DNA of 64,000 bases from Bradyrhizobium sp. B097 (GCF_038957035.1 NZ_CP152412.1:1112501-1176500); one strand, 5' to 3'. Counted from the stretch's first letter, positions 25,782-34,477 are shown. Made by a program: numbers and translations. Notes: generated by a model from the sequence alone, not told the origin.

Positions 25782-26227
25782 CGCTCTATCTTCTCGACAC
25801 CAACATCATCAGCAACATCGTCAAGCCGAAGCCGTCTGAGTTACTATTGGCTTGGATGGGGGAGCAACGCGATGAGGATTTGTTCATTGCCTCGCTGACA
25901 GTGGCCGAAATCCGGCGCGGCATTCTAGAAAAGCCGCGCGGCAAAAAGCGCGACGCGCTTGACGCCTGGTTCGCCGGTCCAGAAGGACCGCAAGCGCTGT
26001 TTGCAGGGCGCATCCTGTCGTTCGACGAAAGGGCTAGCTTAGTTTGGGCGCGGCTAATGGCGGAGGGGAAGGCCGCCGGTCGTCCTCGCAGCGGACTCGA
26101 CATGATCATTGCAGCCGTCGCCGGTGCCAATGATTGCGTGGTGGTGACGGATAACGAGAAGGATTTCGCCGGGGTCCAACTCGTCAATCCTATGCGCGGT
26201 GCGGCGGGAGATCACTTTGGGCGCTAG
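25778..26227 (+). CDS. PIN-domain ribonuclease toxin (VapC/FitB type)
   Basis: 149-residue PIN endoribonuclease. Acidic metal-binding positions are visible: LLDTNIISNIVK (Asp about 5), TVAEIRRGI (Glu about 44), RSGLDMIIAAVA (Asp about 108) and VVVTDNEKDFAG (Asp near 127). VapC toxins cleave RNA, often initiator tRNA, which is notable beside a tRNA-fMet attachment site, but no target is shown here. The start is a GTG at 25778 overlapping the antitoxin stop. The 3' end overlaps the next gene. Confidence 0.9.
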   Translation: MTLYLLDTNIISNIVKPKPSELLLAWMGEQRDEDLFIASLTVAEIRRGILEKPRGKKRDALDAWFAGPEGPQALFAGRILSFDERASLVWARLMAEGKAAGRPRSGLDMIIAAVAGANDCVVVTDNEKDFAGVQLVNPMRGAAGDHFGR

Positions 26228-26960
26228 TTATCCGACGAGGATCATCCTAGCCTTTAGGAGCGGTGGCGTCTGTGCTTTTCCGAAGTGCGGCAAACACCTC
26301 ACTTATGATGCAAAGGTGGGGGATGACACCTATGTCGGCGAGGCAGCTCACATCCGCGGCGAGAAACCGGGGGCAGCGCGGTACGACTCGTCCATGACCG
26401 ACACGGAGCGGGATAATGTGCGGAACCTCATTTACCTCTGCACCGATCATCACACGATCATCGACAAGATTGAGGCTGATTGGCCGACTACAGTGCTGCA
26501 TGAGCTGAAGGAGACGCATGAGAAACTGGTCCGGCAGGCGATGGAGGAGGCCTTTGCCGACATCGCATTTCCAGAGCTGCAGAACGCTGTGTCGTGGGTA
26601 GCCAATCAGGTGCCGGCGGCAAACGGTTCGTTCGAACTCACCGCGCCGGACGAGAAGATCAAGAAGAACGCGCTTTCGAATGGCTCGCGCCATATCATTG
26701 CAGCCGGATTGATGTCGCGCGCCACCGTTGCCGAGTATGTCGAGGCCGAGGCGCAGTTGGACTCTGATTTCCCGGAGCGTCTCAAGGCTGGATTCCTCGA
26801 GGAATATTACGCACGGCGCAAGGAGGGCCATCAGGGCGATGAGCTGTTTGAGCTCATGTGCGCATTCGCGCAACGAGGCCTTCGCCGTCAGTCTGACAAG
26901 ACGGCCGGCATCGCCGTGCTGGTTTACCTCTTCGAAATCTGCGATGTATTCGAGAAATGA
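26217..26960 (+). CDS. HNH-endonuclease effector of an ABC-three-component (ABC-3C) system
   Basis: 247-residue protein with two parts. The N-terminal zinc-containing HNH nuclease has CAFPKCGKHL (C-x4-C), VGEAAHIRGE (catalytic His region), and NVRNLIYLCTDHHTIID (N...H-H) within about residues 12-90. After about residue 150 a helical region (SDFPERLKAGFLEEYYARRK to the end) resembles the ABC-3C C-terminal domain that recruits the middle component and ATPase. The start is a TTG at 26217 with GGCGGGAG upstream; a GTG at 26199 is an alternative. It overlaps the toxin gene and the next gene (ATGA), so one transcript is likely. In such systems the effector nuclease is thought to be released on invader sensing. 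Confidence 0.8.
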   Translation: MGASYPTRIILAFRSGGVCAFPKCGKHLTYDAKVGDDTYVGEAAHIRGEKPGAARYDSSMTDTERDNVRNLIYLCTDHHTIIDKIEADWPTTVLHELKETHEKLVRQAMEEAFADIAFPELQNAVSWVANQVPAANGSFELTAPDEKIKKNALSNGSRHIIAAGLMSRATVAEYVEAEAQLDSDFPERLKAGFLEEYYARRKEGHQGDELFELMCAFAQRGLRRQSDKTAGIAVLVYLFEICDVFEK

Positions 26961-27184
26961 TCCTGCCCACCAAGCATATTCCGCAGAATGAAGCGCTGAT
27001 CGGCGTCGGCGCGACGCTGCTTGAGCATTTGAATGAGCCGATGACCGTTTCCGGCCTCTGGGAGCGTCTCCGTTCGGAGCCGAACGTCGGCACCTTCGAG
27101 CGCTTCGTGCTCGCGTCAAACCTTCTTTACCTGATTGGCGCCATCGAGATGGAAGATGGCCTAATAGTCAGGACGGCTCCATGA
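26957..27184 (+). CDS. ABC-3C middle component (MC6-like), 75 aa
   Basis: Small protein starting MILPTKHIPQNEALIGVGAT, containing ERFVLASNLLYLIGAIEMED. This is the pattern of the short winged-helix-like middle components that bridge effector and ATPase in ABC-3C systems, and the order effector, middle component, DUF2326 ATPase is characteristic. It overlaps both neighbours by ATGA (start at 26957, stop at 27182-27184), showing tight translational coupling. Assignment to the MC6 group is from recalled family resemblance. Confidence 0.75.
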   Translation: MILPTKHIPQNEALIGVGATLLEHLNEPMTVSGLWERLRSEPNVGTFERFVLASNLLYLIGAIEMEDGLIVRTAP

Positions 27185-27828
27185 TCCGGACGGTTCGCGC
27201 CAACAAGAGAGGTTTCCATACCGTCCATTTCGAGCCCGGCGTGAATCTCATTCTCGCCGACCGCTCGACGTCGGCCGGCGAAAAGGACACGACCAATGCA
27301 CTGGGCAAATCGACACTGATCGAGATCATCGACTTTTGTCTGGGAAGCAACACCCCGCCCGGTAAGGGGCTGCGTGTGGATGCCCTGCAAGGTTGGGCAT
27401 TCACACTGGAGCTCTCCCTGGCCGGCCAAAACGTCGCTGTCACACGCGCGACGCAAGCGCCAGGATTTTTCGCGATCGAGGGTCTAACCGATGGATGGCC
27501 GTTCAAGCCGGCGCCAAACAAGGAAAACGTTCCCGGCCTCGACACCAAGAAATGGCGCTCCGTTCTCGCTTGGGCGTTGTTCGGTATCAGCGAACCTGCG
27601 TCAGATTCCGGGTACAAGCCGTCAGCACGATCACTGATTTCCTATTTCGTGCGTAACCAGGCGGCTGCCTACAACGCGCCCTTCAAATACTTTGATAACC
27701 AAAAGACTTGGGACATCCAGCTCCACAATGCTTTCCTTCTCGGACTGAACTGGGAAAAGGTTTTGTGTTGGGATCGGCGGCTGGCCTGCTCGCTATCGGC
27801 GCGGCGCAAGCGGCGGATCTTCCAGTGA
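27181..27828 (+). pseudogene. Truncated DUF2326-type ABC ATPase of the ABC-3C system
   Basis: N-terminal piece of an SMC/RecN-like ATPase. It starts MIRTVRANKRGFHTVHFEPG, has the P-loop NALGKSTLIEII (GKST at residues 42-45) and a DFCLGSNT segment typical of DUF2326 proteins. Similarity ends at about residue 193 (LNWEKV), after which 20 or so residues are read from porin DNA in the wrong frame before a stop. The signature, Walker B and coiled-coil regions of a full-length protein, usually several hundred residues longer, are missing. The system is therefore probably inactive, unless the fragment has gained another role. Confidence 0.85.
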
Positions 27829-29285
27829 AGGCCAAGGCGATCGAGTATGTGAAGATCTGCTCTCTGTATGGCCCAGGGTTCTATTACATCCCTGGTACCG
27901 ACACCTGCATCAAGCTAGGCGGCTTGCTTCGCATGGATGTTGTCGTGAACTCAAACGTGGACAACACAGGTAACACTTCGGGGGCCGGTGCCGCGAACAA
28001 CCGTTTCACCAACGGTTATACTTGGCGCTCTCGTGAAGACCTGATCATCGATACACGTTCCGCTTCCGAGTACGGCATGGTTCGCACCTACTTTCAAGCG
28101 GCGTTCAGCTGGGCGTCGGATAGCTACGCAGGGACCGGAACCGGCGCGACCATTTACTCGCCAATCGGCACCGCTCAGGCGCCGAACAACGCGGGCAGAG
28201 GCGCTGTAGCCGCGGGAACGGTCGGTGTCTACTATGCTTTCATCCAGTTCGCCGGTTTCACGATGGGCAAGGCGGTCTCGCAATTCTCGGCTCCGTGGGC
28301 CAACTATCCAGGCAACAGCTTCGACGGACTCGTTGGTGGTGGCGGTACGATTACTGGTGTCAACCAGTTCACGTACACCGCGCAGTTCGGCAACGGCGTG
28401 TCGCTATCCCTGTCGGCCCAAGATCAGACGCAATACTATCAGGCTGGTGTGAATAACATCAGCGCCGGCGGTCCTTACGGCACAAGCGACTACGCTGGAA
28501 CGATTGCTCCGGATCTCGTTGCGATGTTGCGCGTCGACCAGGCGTGGGGCCTGTTTCAGGCGTCGTTCGCTGCACATGACAACCATGCTGCTTACTACGG
28601 CGCCCTCGGAGAGTTGAGTGGCCATCCGGACGACAAATGGGGCTGGGCCGGTCAGTTGGCCTTGTCGATCAAGAACATCCCGACCGGGCCTGGTGATACG
28701 ATCAACCTCCAGGGCGTGTATACCGATGGTGCAACCGGTTACAACATCCAAGACCTAGCTGGCTCTGCAGGCGCCAATACCATTTACGGCGGCACCAACC
28801 TACCGGGTACTTACCAGAGCGTCGGTCTCGGTATTGCGCCTGACACGGTGTTCGCTGCTGGAACTTCCCAGCAGGCCGTCAAGACTTGGGGCTTTGATGG
28901 CGCCTATGTTCACAACTGGAATCCGTACTGGAACACCAGCATCTACGGCGCCTATGCTCAGGTCATGTACAACGACACGGCTAAGGGCCTGCTCTGCGGC
29001 GTTGGCGGTGTCGGCGGTTCGGTCCAGGCCACCCTCAATGCTCTTGGTGGTGCTATCACCAGGTGTAACCCCGACTTCAGCATTGCGCAGATCGGTACGC
29101 AGACCCAATGGACTCCGGTCAAGAATCTGACCTTTACGGCCGACTTGACCTACACTCATCTGGACCAAAAGTACGCTGGCACGGTCGTGGCGTCTAGTGC
29201 GGCAATCGGCAAGCCTGCAGCGCTGTACGAGTTGAAGAACCAGAATACGCTGCTCTTGCTCCTCCGCGCCAATCGCAACTGGTAG
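27708..29285 (+). CDS. Rhizobial porin (Porin_2 family), 5' end replaced at the island junction
   Basis: Outer-membrane beta-barrel porin. The mature protein starts ADLPVKAKAIEYVKICSLYG, contains the usual YYIPGTDTCIKLGGLLR, many alternating strands, and ends LLLLLRANRNW with a terminal aromatic residue, as required for barrel assembly. Native codons begin at about 27765 (VLGSAAGLLAIGAAQA); the normal M-K-...-K start of the signal peptide is missing. The frame stays open to an ATG at 27708, giving a fused 20-residue leader with RTELGKG before the hydrophobic core, so a usable signal peptide might have been regenerated. No porin-type ribosome site is visible. Expression is doubtful. Confidence 0.85.
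   Translation: MGHPAPQCFPSRTELGKGFVLGSAAGLLAIGAAQAADLPVKAKAIEYVKICSLYGPGFYYIPGTDTCIKLGGLLRMDVVVNSNVDNTGNTSGAGAANNRFTNGYTWRSREDLIIDTRSASEYGMVRTYFQAAFSWASDSYAGTGTGATIYSPIGTAQAPNNAGRGAVAAGTVGVYYAFIQFAGFTMGKAVSQFSAPWANYPGNSFDGLVGGGGTITGVNQFTYTAQFGNGVSLSLSAQDQTQYYQAGVNNISAGGPYGTSDYAGTIAPDLVAMLRVDQAWGLFQASFAAHDNHAAYYGALGELSGHPDDKWGWAGQLALSIKNIPTGPGDTINLQGVYTDGATGYNIQDLAGSAGANTIYGGTNLPGTYQSVGLGIAPDTVFAAGTSQQAVKTWGFDGAYVHNWNPYWNTSIYGAYAQVMYNDTAKGLLCGVGGVGGSVQATLNALGGAITRCNPDFSIAQIGTQTQWTPVKNLTFTADLTYTHLDQKYAGTVVASSAAIGKPAALYELKNQNTLLLLLRANRNW
27755..27770. other. Recombination junction: island gene fused to porin gene
   Basis: To the left the DNA encodes the DUF2326 ATPase frame (LNWEKV); to the right it encodes the porin signal peptide (LGSAAGLLAIGAAQA) in another frame. 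Both genes lose their other part here. No tRNA-like direct repeat is visible at the junction, so it looks like a deletion end rather than an attachment site. Confidence 0.75.
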
Positions 29286-29335
29286 TGGAGCGCACGACAA
29301 ACAATAGCATGACTCCATCTTCGCCAACTTCTCCG

Positions 29336-29370
29336 AAGGCCTCCGGCATGCCCGCCGGGGGCCTTTCCTT
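29336..29370 (+). terminator. Rho-independent terminator of the porin gene
   Basis: Stem AAGGCCTCCGGC (29336-29347) pairs with GCCGGGGGCCTT (29354-29365) with one G-T pair and a six-base loop, followed by TTCCTT. It lies 50 bases after the porin stop. Confidence 0.8.
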
Positions 29371-29736
29371 GAAGGACGGGATTGCTGGCTAGAGGACCCG
29401 TCACTTCACCGCAGAGTTCTTCACACAAAGCCTGCTGAGCTTTGTGGCAGAAGTCTTTGCCTGAGCCAAAATCTGGTCCGCCGACTTTGGCCATTTGATG
29501 GGCTTTCGGCTTTAGCCGTGTCGGTCGATGAAGGTACGAAATATCGAGCTCTAGGTCTCTGACGAAGTGTGAAGGCCTCGCTCGTGGTGTCAGAACGCGC
29601 GCCGAAGAGTTTGGCAAGCGTTGATTGCCGCTACGCGACAATCAAGCGTGACTACCCGCGTCAATGGTAAGGTGCGCGGAACGCCTAGCCTTGCTGTGCT
29701 GAGTGATGTGTTTTTGGCGCTCCGACGGACCCGTTC
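29371..29736. other. Non-coding/degenerate stretch after the porin
   Basis: No gene with supported family, ribosome site or codon pattern. Short open frames on both strands look random. It runs up to the start of the IS66 remnant. Confidence 0.5.
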
Positions 29737-30012
29737 ATGCTGACGCCACCCGCGGGCCTCATGATTTACGTTGCGACCCAGCCTGCGGACTTCAGAAAGG
29801 GCGCGGATGGCTTGGCGTTTCTCGCGAAGGAGACACTAGGCCATGACCGATGAAAGGCGCGGCGGTGGTCTTCCGTGCGAAGCGTGCTGAAGATTGTCGT
29901 CTGGGATGGCAGCGGCCTTGTGATGTATTGGAAGCGGCTCGATAGCAGCGGCTTCAAATGGCCACCCGTTGTGGCCGGCGTCATGCAGTTGAACGCGGCG
30001 CAGCTATCTGGC
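29737..30012 (+). pseudogene. Remnant of IS66-family accessory gene tnpB
   Basis: An ATG at 29737 begins MLTPPAGLMIYVATQPADFR, matching the start of IS66 TnpB (rule: ...D-x-R-K-G...). A stop at 29851 breaks the frame after KETLGHDR. The family sequence continues in two frames: GAAVVFRAKRAED from 29856, then VLKIVVWDGSGLVMYWKRL and WPPVVAGVMQLNAAQLS to about 30012. At least two frameshifts or small deletions are needed, and tnpA and tnpC are not seen. It is a dead fragment. Confidence 0.8.
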
Positions 30013-31090
30013 ACTGGTCATTCAATATCCGTGATCAGCTCTGGCATGGCACGACGCACACGCGGCTTGACCTCCTTGCGCAGCGACGCGTTCGCATGAT
30101 CATCGATCGGAGGTTGAAGAATGCGAAACGAGCCGAGTCGCCAACGTCCGAATAGCTAGCACAGTCGTCGGCGCGCATTTGCCTGCGGCATCGCTATCAC
30201 TAATGCGCGCGCCGGGTGCCTTTTTGTCTCGTCGCCGCTGTCGGTCCCGCATGCCGCTTCGCGGTCGCTTTGCTGATGCCCTTGCGGCTGCATTCCTGTC
30301 GGCTTCCGCTTTGCTTCAGGCTTCGGAATGGTGGCGCAGGTCCATCGAGGTCGGCGACCAATGGAGCGGCTTGACTCATATCATTTTGGTATTTTGGCGC
30401 GATATCGCGGCTCAATTCCGCAAGGTGCTATCTGTTCATGAGGCGAGACCAACAGGTCGAGCGGGTGATTGATTTGTGAGTTTGATCGAGACACGCTGTC
30501 TCCTCGGTCCGCTGGCCATGACGACGAGGACCGGTTCTTCGTCGACAACCCGGTCAAGCGCTGCGCGGTGGGCGATCGCGACAAGCCTGCCTTGCCTCCT
30601 CCGGCCGCAGCGGACCGGTCGAAGATCGACGTGAAGCTTGAGGACGGCGATGAGAGGCCGCCGGCAGCCGGAACTGGTCTGGCATTGGACGCTTTGCACA
30701 GACGTCTTTCGGGTCCGCCTTCACCCCGTCATCGAGCCAATGCTGAATGTGCTTGTATCAACTAGGATTGGGGCAGGTTCCGCAGAGCACGGCAATGTCG
30801 CCCGGGGCAGGACAACGTTCAGGACGGCAACGCCGAGGTCGCTTCGCTATCTCGCGATGCCGTGCCGCAGATATCCAGCGCCTTCTTCGACGCAGGCGGG
30901 AGGCCGCGCAGCGCGAAGCGACCGCCGGCCGACCGCGATACCGCGCGCGTATCGCGCTTTCAAAAATGGATTATTGCCGGCGCCCCGGTCCGGATTGAAA
31001 AGAACAAAGCAAGCGAAGTTGCTCGGCGTCAAGACACCCACTGCCCTGCGAAGCCGGGCCTGCAACCGAAGCATACGACGGAGACGAGGA
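30013..31090. other. Degenerate region without recognisable genes
   Basis: About 1.1 kb between the IS66 remnant and the Rieske gene. Several short open frames exist but none has a recognisable domain, ribosome site or matching neighbour. The last part (about 30950-31090) must carry the promoter of the Rieske operon. It probably consists of decayed insertion-sequence and flanking DNA. Confidence 0.5.
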
Positions 31091-31456
31091 ATGCCCGAGT
31101 ACAATGCCGGAAAGGTGACGGACTACGCGAACGGCGACCGCAGGGTGATCGTCTGCGGAGACAAAGAAGTCGGCGTCTTCAAGCTCGATGGCAAATTCCA
31201 CGCCTGGCACAATCGTTGTGCTCATCGCGCGGGGCCGATCTGCCAGGGGCGGATCATGAAGCGTGTGCTTGAGCCGGTTGCCGAAGACCGTACCGTGCGC
31301 GCAATGGAATATGACGAGACCGAGACCAATATCGTCTGCCCATGGCACGGCTACGAGTACAGCATCAAAACCGGCGCCCATCAGGGCAACCCGAAGATCC
31401 GCCTGCGCAAGGCCGAGCTGACGATTCGCGATGGAGAGCTCTATGTTGTTGTTTGA
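31091..31456 (+). CDS. Rieske [2Fe-2S] protein
   Basis: 121-residue soluble Rieske protein. The cluster ligands are C43-x-H45 (NRCAHRAGPICQG) and C83-x2-H86 (CPWHGYEY). The spacing between the two motifs is about 37 residues, longer than in small biphenyl-type ferredoxins (about 16-18), so it resembles the Rieske domain of oxygenases or stand-alone Rieske proteins with an inserted loop (IMKRVLEPVAEDRTVRAMEY). The ATG at 31091 has GGAGACGAGG upstream. It heads a run with a small unknown protein and an amidohydrolase. No oxygenase catalytic domain or reductase is encoded nearby, so its electron partner is not evident. Confidence 0.88.
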   Translation: MPEYNAGKVTDYANGDRRVIVCGDKEVGVFKLDGKFHAWHNRCAHRAGPICQGRIMKRVLEPVAEDRTVRAMEYDETETNIVCPWHGYEYSIKTGAHQGNPKIRLRKAELTIRDGELYVVV

Positions 31457-31793
31457 TCAGGATCGCCGCAACGATCAGTACGGTTGGATCGACGCCATCG
31501 CGCCCGATCTGCTGCGCGCTTCTCGCGAGTTGGTGGAGACCGGGCAAGCCAGCCGCGTTTCCGACGAATCCGTCGCCAACATCCTGACCGCTGCGATCCG
31601 CCTCTATGTCGCGAAGTCGGACGGGGAGGAGCGGACATTCAAGCCGATCGCCGGCGAGCGCGACAGCGAAATGACGCCAACCGAACTTCTGTCCGCCGTG
31701 GCGGAAATGCTGCGTGCACTGCACCTCGGACCGATGGAGCTGGCGCTGTGGTATCGCCGCCGGCCTGACGAAGACACCTACGTTCAAGGATAA
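31443..31793 (+). CDS. Hypothetical protein, 116 aa, between Rieske and amidohydrolase genes
   Basis: Starts MLLFDQDRRNDQYGWIDAIA with GGAGAGCTCT just upstream; an in-frame ATG at 31431 adds four residues. It overlaps the Rieske gene by 14 bases and ends 5 bases before the amidohydrolase, so it is clearly in the same operon. It is mostly helical in appearance (ESVANILTAAIRLYVAKSDG, TPTELLSAVAEMLRALHLG), without cysteines or signal peptide. I do not recognise a family. Its position suggests an accessory or subunit role for the Rieske protein. Confidence 0.75.
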   Translation: MLLFDQDRRNDQYGWIDAIAPDLLRASRELVETGQASRVSDESVANILTAAIRLYVAKSDGEERTFKPIAGERDSEMTPTELLSAVAEMLRALHLGPMELALWYRRRPDEDTYVQG

Positions 31794-31798
31794 TCACG

Positions 31799-33040
31799 AT
31801 GAACAAGCGCGAAACCTTCGGATCCGAACAGGCCAGAATTCAGCAGATCGACGTCTATACTGACACGCGCGATGTGCTCGCGCTGGCGAGGAAGAACGCG
31901 ATTAAGCGTGGACTTGAGGACTGGTTCATCGTCGACATCGACGCGCACCACGTCGAGACCGTGTCCTGGAAGGAGATTGTCACCTACATCGAGGACCCGG
32001 TCCTTCGCGACAACGCCATGCGCTACCAGGCGGAACGCATCGGTGCGCCGCCGTTCGGGCTGAATGGCGATCTCGGTCTTCGCTACCAGTCGGTGGGCGG
32101 ACGCATTCCGCATCAGGACGATCAGCGCGAAAAGGTCACTGAGACCGACGTGCACCGCGACGTTACCCTCACGCGTCGAGCGATGGATTCGCTTGGCGTT
32201 GACAGTATGGTGGTGTTTCCGACGCCGATGTTGTTTCTGGGCATGCATCCCCAGACGGACATGGAGGTGTGGCTGGGGCGTGCCTACAATCGATGGATGG
32301 CGGACAGGATCCTGTCGGCCGACGATCGCATCAAGACGCTGATCTATCTTCCGTTCAATACGCCCAAGGAAGCCGAGCGTGCGGTCGAGGAGTTCGGCGA
32401 CAACAAGAACGTGATCGGGTTCTGTGTCACAAGCACGCGCTACAAGCCCGTGCATCACAACGACTATATGCGTCTCTATTCAATGATCGAGGAGCGCGGC
32501 AAGCCGATTGCTTTCCACGCCGGCTATCATTGGCAGGACCCCTCGCTTGCCACCGTGAACCGCTTCCTCGGCATGCACGCGCTAGGATTCGCTTGGTGCA
32601 ATATGGTGCACATGACAAACTGGATCTTGAACGGGATCCCGGAGCGCTTCCCCAGGCTCAAGTCGATGTGGGTGGAGAGCGGCCTGGCGTGGATACCCTT
32701 CCTTATGCAGCGGCTTGACGATCAGTATCTCATGCGTCCCTCGGAGGCACCGCAACTCAAGCGGATGCCGAGCGAGTACATGAATACCAACTGCTGGTAC
32801 ACGACGCAGCCGATGGAGACGACGCACCCGAAGGCGCTGGAAACGACCTTCGAGATGATCAAGGCCGAGACGCAGCTTCTGTTCGCATCGGATTGGCCGC
32901 ATTTCGACTTCGATCTCCCGCAAGAGATCTGTGACCTGCCATTCCTGAGCGAGCAGGCCAAGCGAAACATCCTCGGGCTCAACGCGGCACGATTGTTCAA
33001 CCTCGATCCGGTCCCGGTGAAGAAGCTGAGCCAAGGCTGA
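31799..33040 (+). CDS. Amidohydrolase family protein (amidohydrolase_2, ACMSD-like)
   Basis: 413-residue metal-dependent hydrolase or decarboxylase. The N-terminal metal site is FIVDIDAHHVETVSW (about residue 41), the central His is in AFHAGYHWQD (about residue 242), and the C-terminal FASDWPHFDFDLPQ provides the catalytic Asp. These are the positions used by 2-amino-3-carboxymuconate-6-semialdehyde decarboxylase and gamma-resorcylate decarboxylase relatives. It is probably co-transcribed with the Rieske and unknown genes. With the following MFS transporter it suggests metabolism of an imported aromatic acid (inference). Confidence 0.87.
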   Translation: MNKRETFGSEQARIQQIDVYTDTRDVLALARKNAIKRGLEDWFIVDIDAHHVETVSWKEIVTYIEDPVLRDNAMRYQAERIGAPPFGLNGDLGLRYQSVGGRIPHQDDQREKVTETDVHRDVTLTRRAMDSLGVDSMVVFPTPMLFLGMHPQTDMEVWLGRAYNRWMADRILSADDRIKTLIYLPFNTPKEAERAVEEFGDNKNVIGFCVTSTRYKPVHHNDYMRLYSMIEERGKPIAFHAGYHWQDPSLATVNRFLGMHALGFAWCNMVHMTNWILNGIPERFPRLKSMWVESGLAWIPFLMQRLDDQYLMRPSEAPQLKRMPSEYMNTNCWYTTQPMETTHPKALETTFEMIKAETQLLFASDWPHFDFDLPQEICDLPFLSEQAKRNILGLNAARLFNLDPVPVKKLSQG

Positions 33041-33152
33041 AGCGATAGGTAGCGATTGGGCGTGGGCAGCGTTGCTGTCAAAGTGAGCTCGATGATTGCC
33101 GGTTTGCCTTGATGCGGGCCGGCTCGAAGAAAGAATATCAAGCGGGGGGACG

Positions 33153-34463
33153 ATGACGACAATAGCTTCGGTCGACTATGCCGTTGGCCAGCGGGGAGCC
33201 CAGGAGGCCGTCAGGAAAGTGTGGCGGCGCCTGATTCCCTTTCTCTTTGTGCTCTACATCATCAACTATCTTGATCGCATCAACATTGGCTTTGCGGCCC
33301 TGTCGATGAACAAGGACCTGATGCTGACGGCGACCGTGTTCGGTCTGGCCAATTCTATCTTCTATGTCGGATATGTCGCCTGCGAGATTCCGAGCAATCT
33401 GCTGATGGTGCGTTATGGCGCGCGTGTCTGGATCGCGCGCATCTTGATCTCTTGGGGATTGGCGTCCGCAGCCACGATGCTGGTGATGGGACCAAATAGC
33501 CTCTATTTCGCGCGTTTTCTGGTCGGCGTTCTCGAAGCAGGCTTCGTGCCTGGTGTTCTGCTCTATCTGACGTACTGGATTCCCAATTCGCATCGCGCGC
33601 GCGCCAACGGGCGGCTCATGATGGCCCAGCCGGTTGCCATGGCGATTGGGGGTGGTATCTCCGGCTTCATCCTCGAGCACATGAACGGTGTGATGGGCCT
33701 TCAGGGCTGGCGCTGGATGTTCCTTCTCGAAGGGGTTCCCGCCGTGTTTCTCGGTGTCGTGGCCTACTTCTACCTTACCGACAAGCCGAAGGATGCGACC
33801 TGGTTGGATGAGACGGAGAAGAGGACGCTGGCAAATCTCGTCAGCAGCGGTGACACGACGCAGAAGAAAGCCCCGAAGGCATCGGTCTGGAAGCAGGTGA
33901 TGGAGCCGCGAATCGTTCTGCTTGCGCTGGCCTATTTCTGCCTGGTGAACACCATCAATGCCAACGCGACCTGGATTCCGACCATCGTGCGGGAGGTATT
34001 GGCGACCTATTCGCTCTCCTATGTCGGACTGGTGACCGCTATCCCGGCGCTGTGTGCCCTTGTTCTGATGCCGCTTTGGACGCGTAGTTCCGACAGGACC
34101 CTGGAGAGAACCTGGCACGTGATTGTGGCGCTCGCGATGGCGGCTGTGGGCTGGTTGATCGTGATTTTCGTTCCCGAACCGGTGCTGCGTCTGGCCGGGC
34201 TGGTATTCACGGTGTCGGGCGCGTTCTGTGCGATGTGTGTATTCTGGGCGTTGCCGCAGGGAATTCTGTCCGAAGAAGCGCGACCGGCCGGAATTGGGCT
34301 CATCAGTGCGGTAGGGCTGCTAGGGTCGGCGATCAGTCCGGCGGTGGTGGGCGTGCTCAAGGATATGACTGGTAGCTTTGCAGCTGGCCTGTTCTATGTG
34401 ACCGCTCTTCTGATCGTCTCGATGATTCTAATCCTGGCCGTTTCATCCCGTGCCAAGGCGTGA
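33153..34463 (+). CDS. MFS transporter, anion:cation symporter (ACS) family
   Basis: 436-residue inner-membrane carrier with about 12 hydrophobic segments. The first loop NYLDRINIGFAALSMNKDL and FLVGVLEAGFVPGVLLYLTY are characteristic of ACS-type importers of organic anions such as phthalate, tartrate or hydroxyphenylacetate. The ATG at 33153 follows GGGGGGACG; the frame is open further upstream but without a site. It probably imports the substrate of the Rieske/amidohydrolase genes, which end 112 bases upstream. Confidence 0.9.
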   Translation: MTTIASVDYAVGQRGAQEAVRKVWRRLIPFLFVLYIINYLDRINIGFAALSMNKDLMLTATVFGLANSIFYVGYVACEIPSNLLMVRYGARVWIARILISWGLASAATMLVMGPNSLYFARFLVGVLEAGFVPGVLLYLTYWIPNSHRARANGRLMMAQPVAMAIGGGISGFILEHMNGVMGLQGWRWMFLLEGVPAVFLGVVAYFYLTDKPKDATWLDETEKRTLANLVSSGDTTQKKAPKASVWKQVMEPRIVLLALAYFCLVNTINANATWIPTIVREVLATYSLSYVGLVTAIPALCALVLMPLWTRSSDRTLERTWHVIVALAMAAVGWLIVIFVPEPVLRLAGLVFTVSGAFCAMCVFWALPQGILSEEARPAGIGLISAVGLLGSAISPAVVGVLKDMTGSFAAGLFYVTALLIVSMILILAVSSRAKA

Positions 34464-34477
34464 AGCCGCATCCCGTC

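Noticed and set aside
30200..31000. Several short open frames that might be transposase fragments
   Set aside because: No convincing similarity to any transposase family could be seen by eye; left as degenerate DNA.
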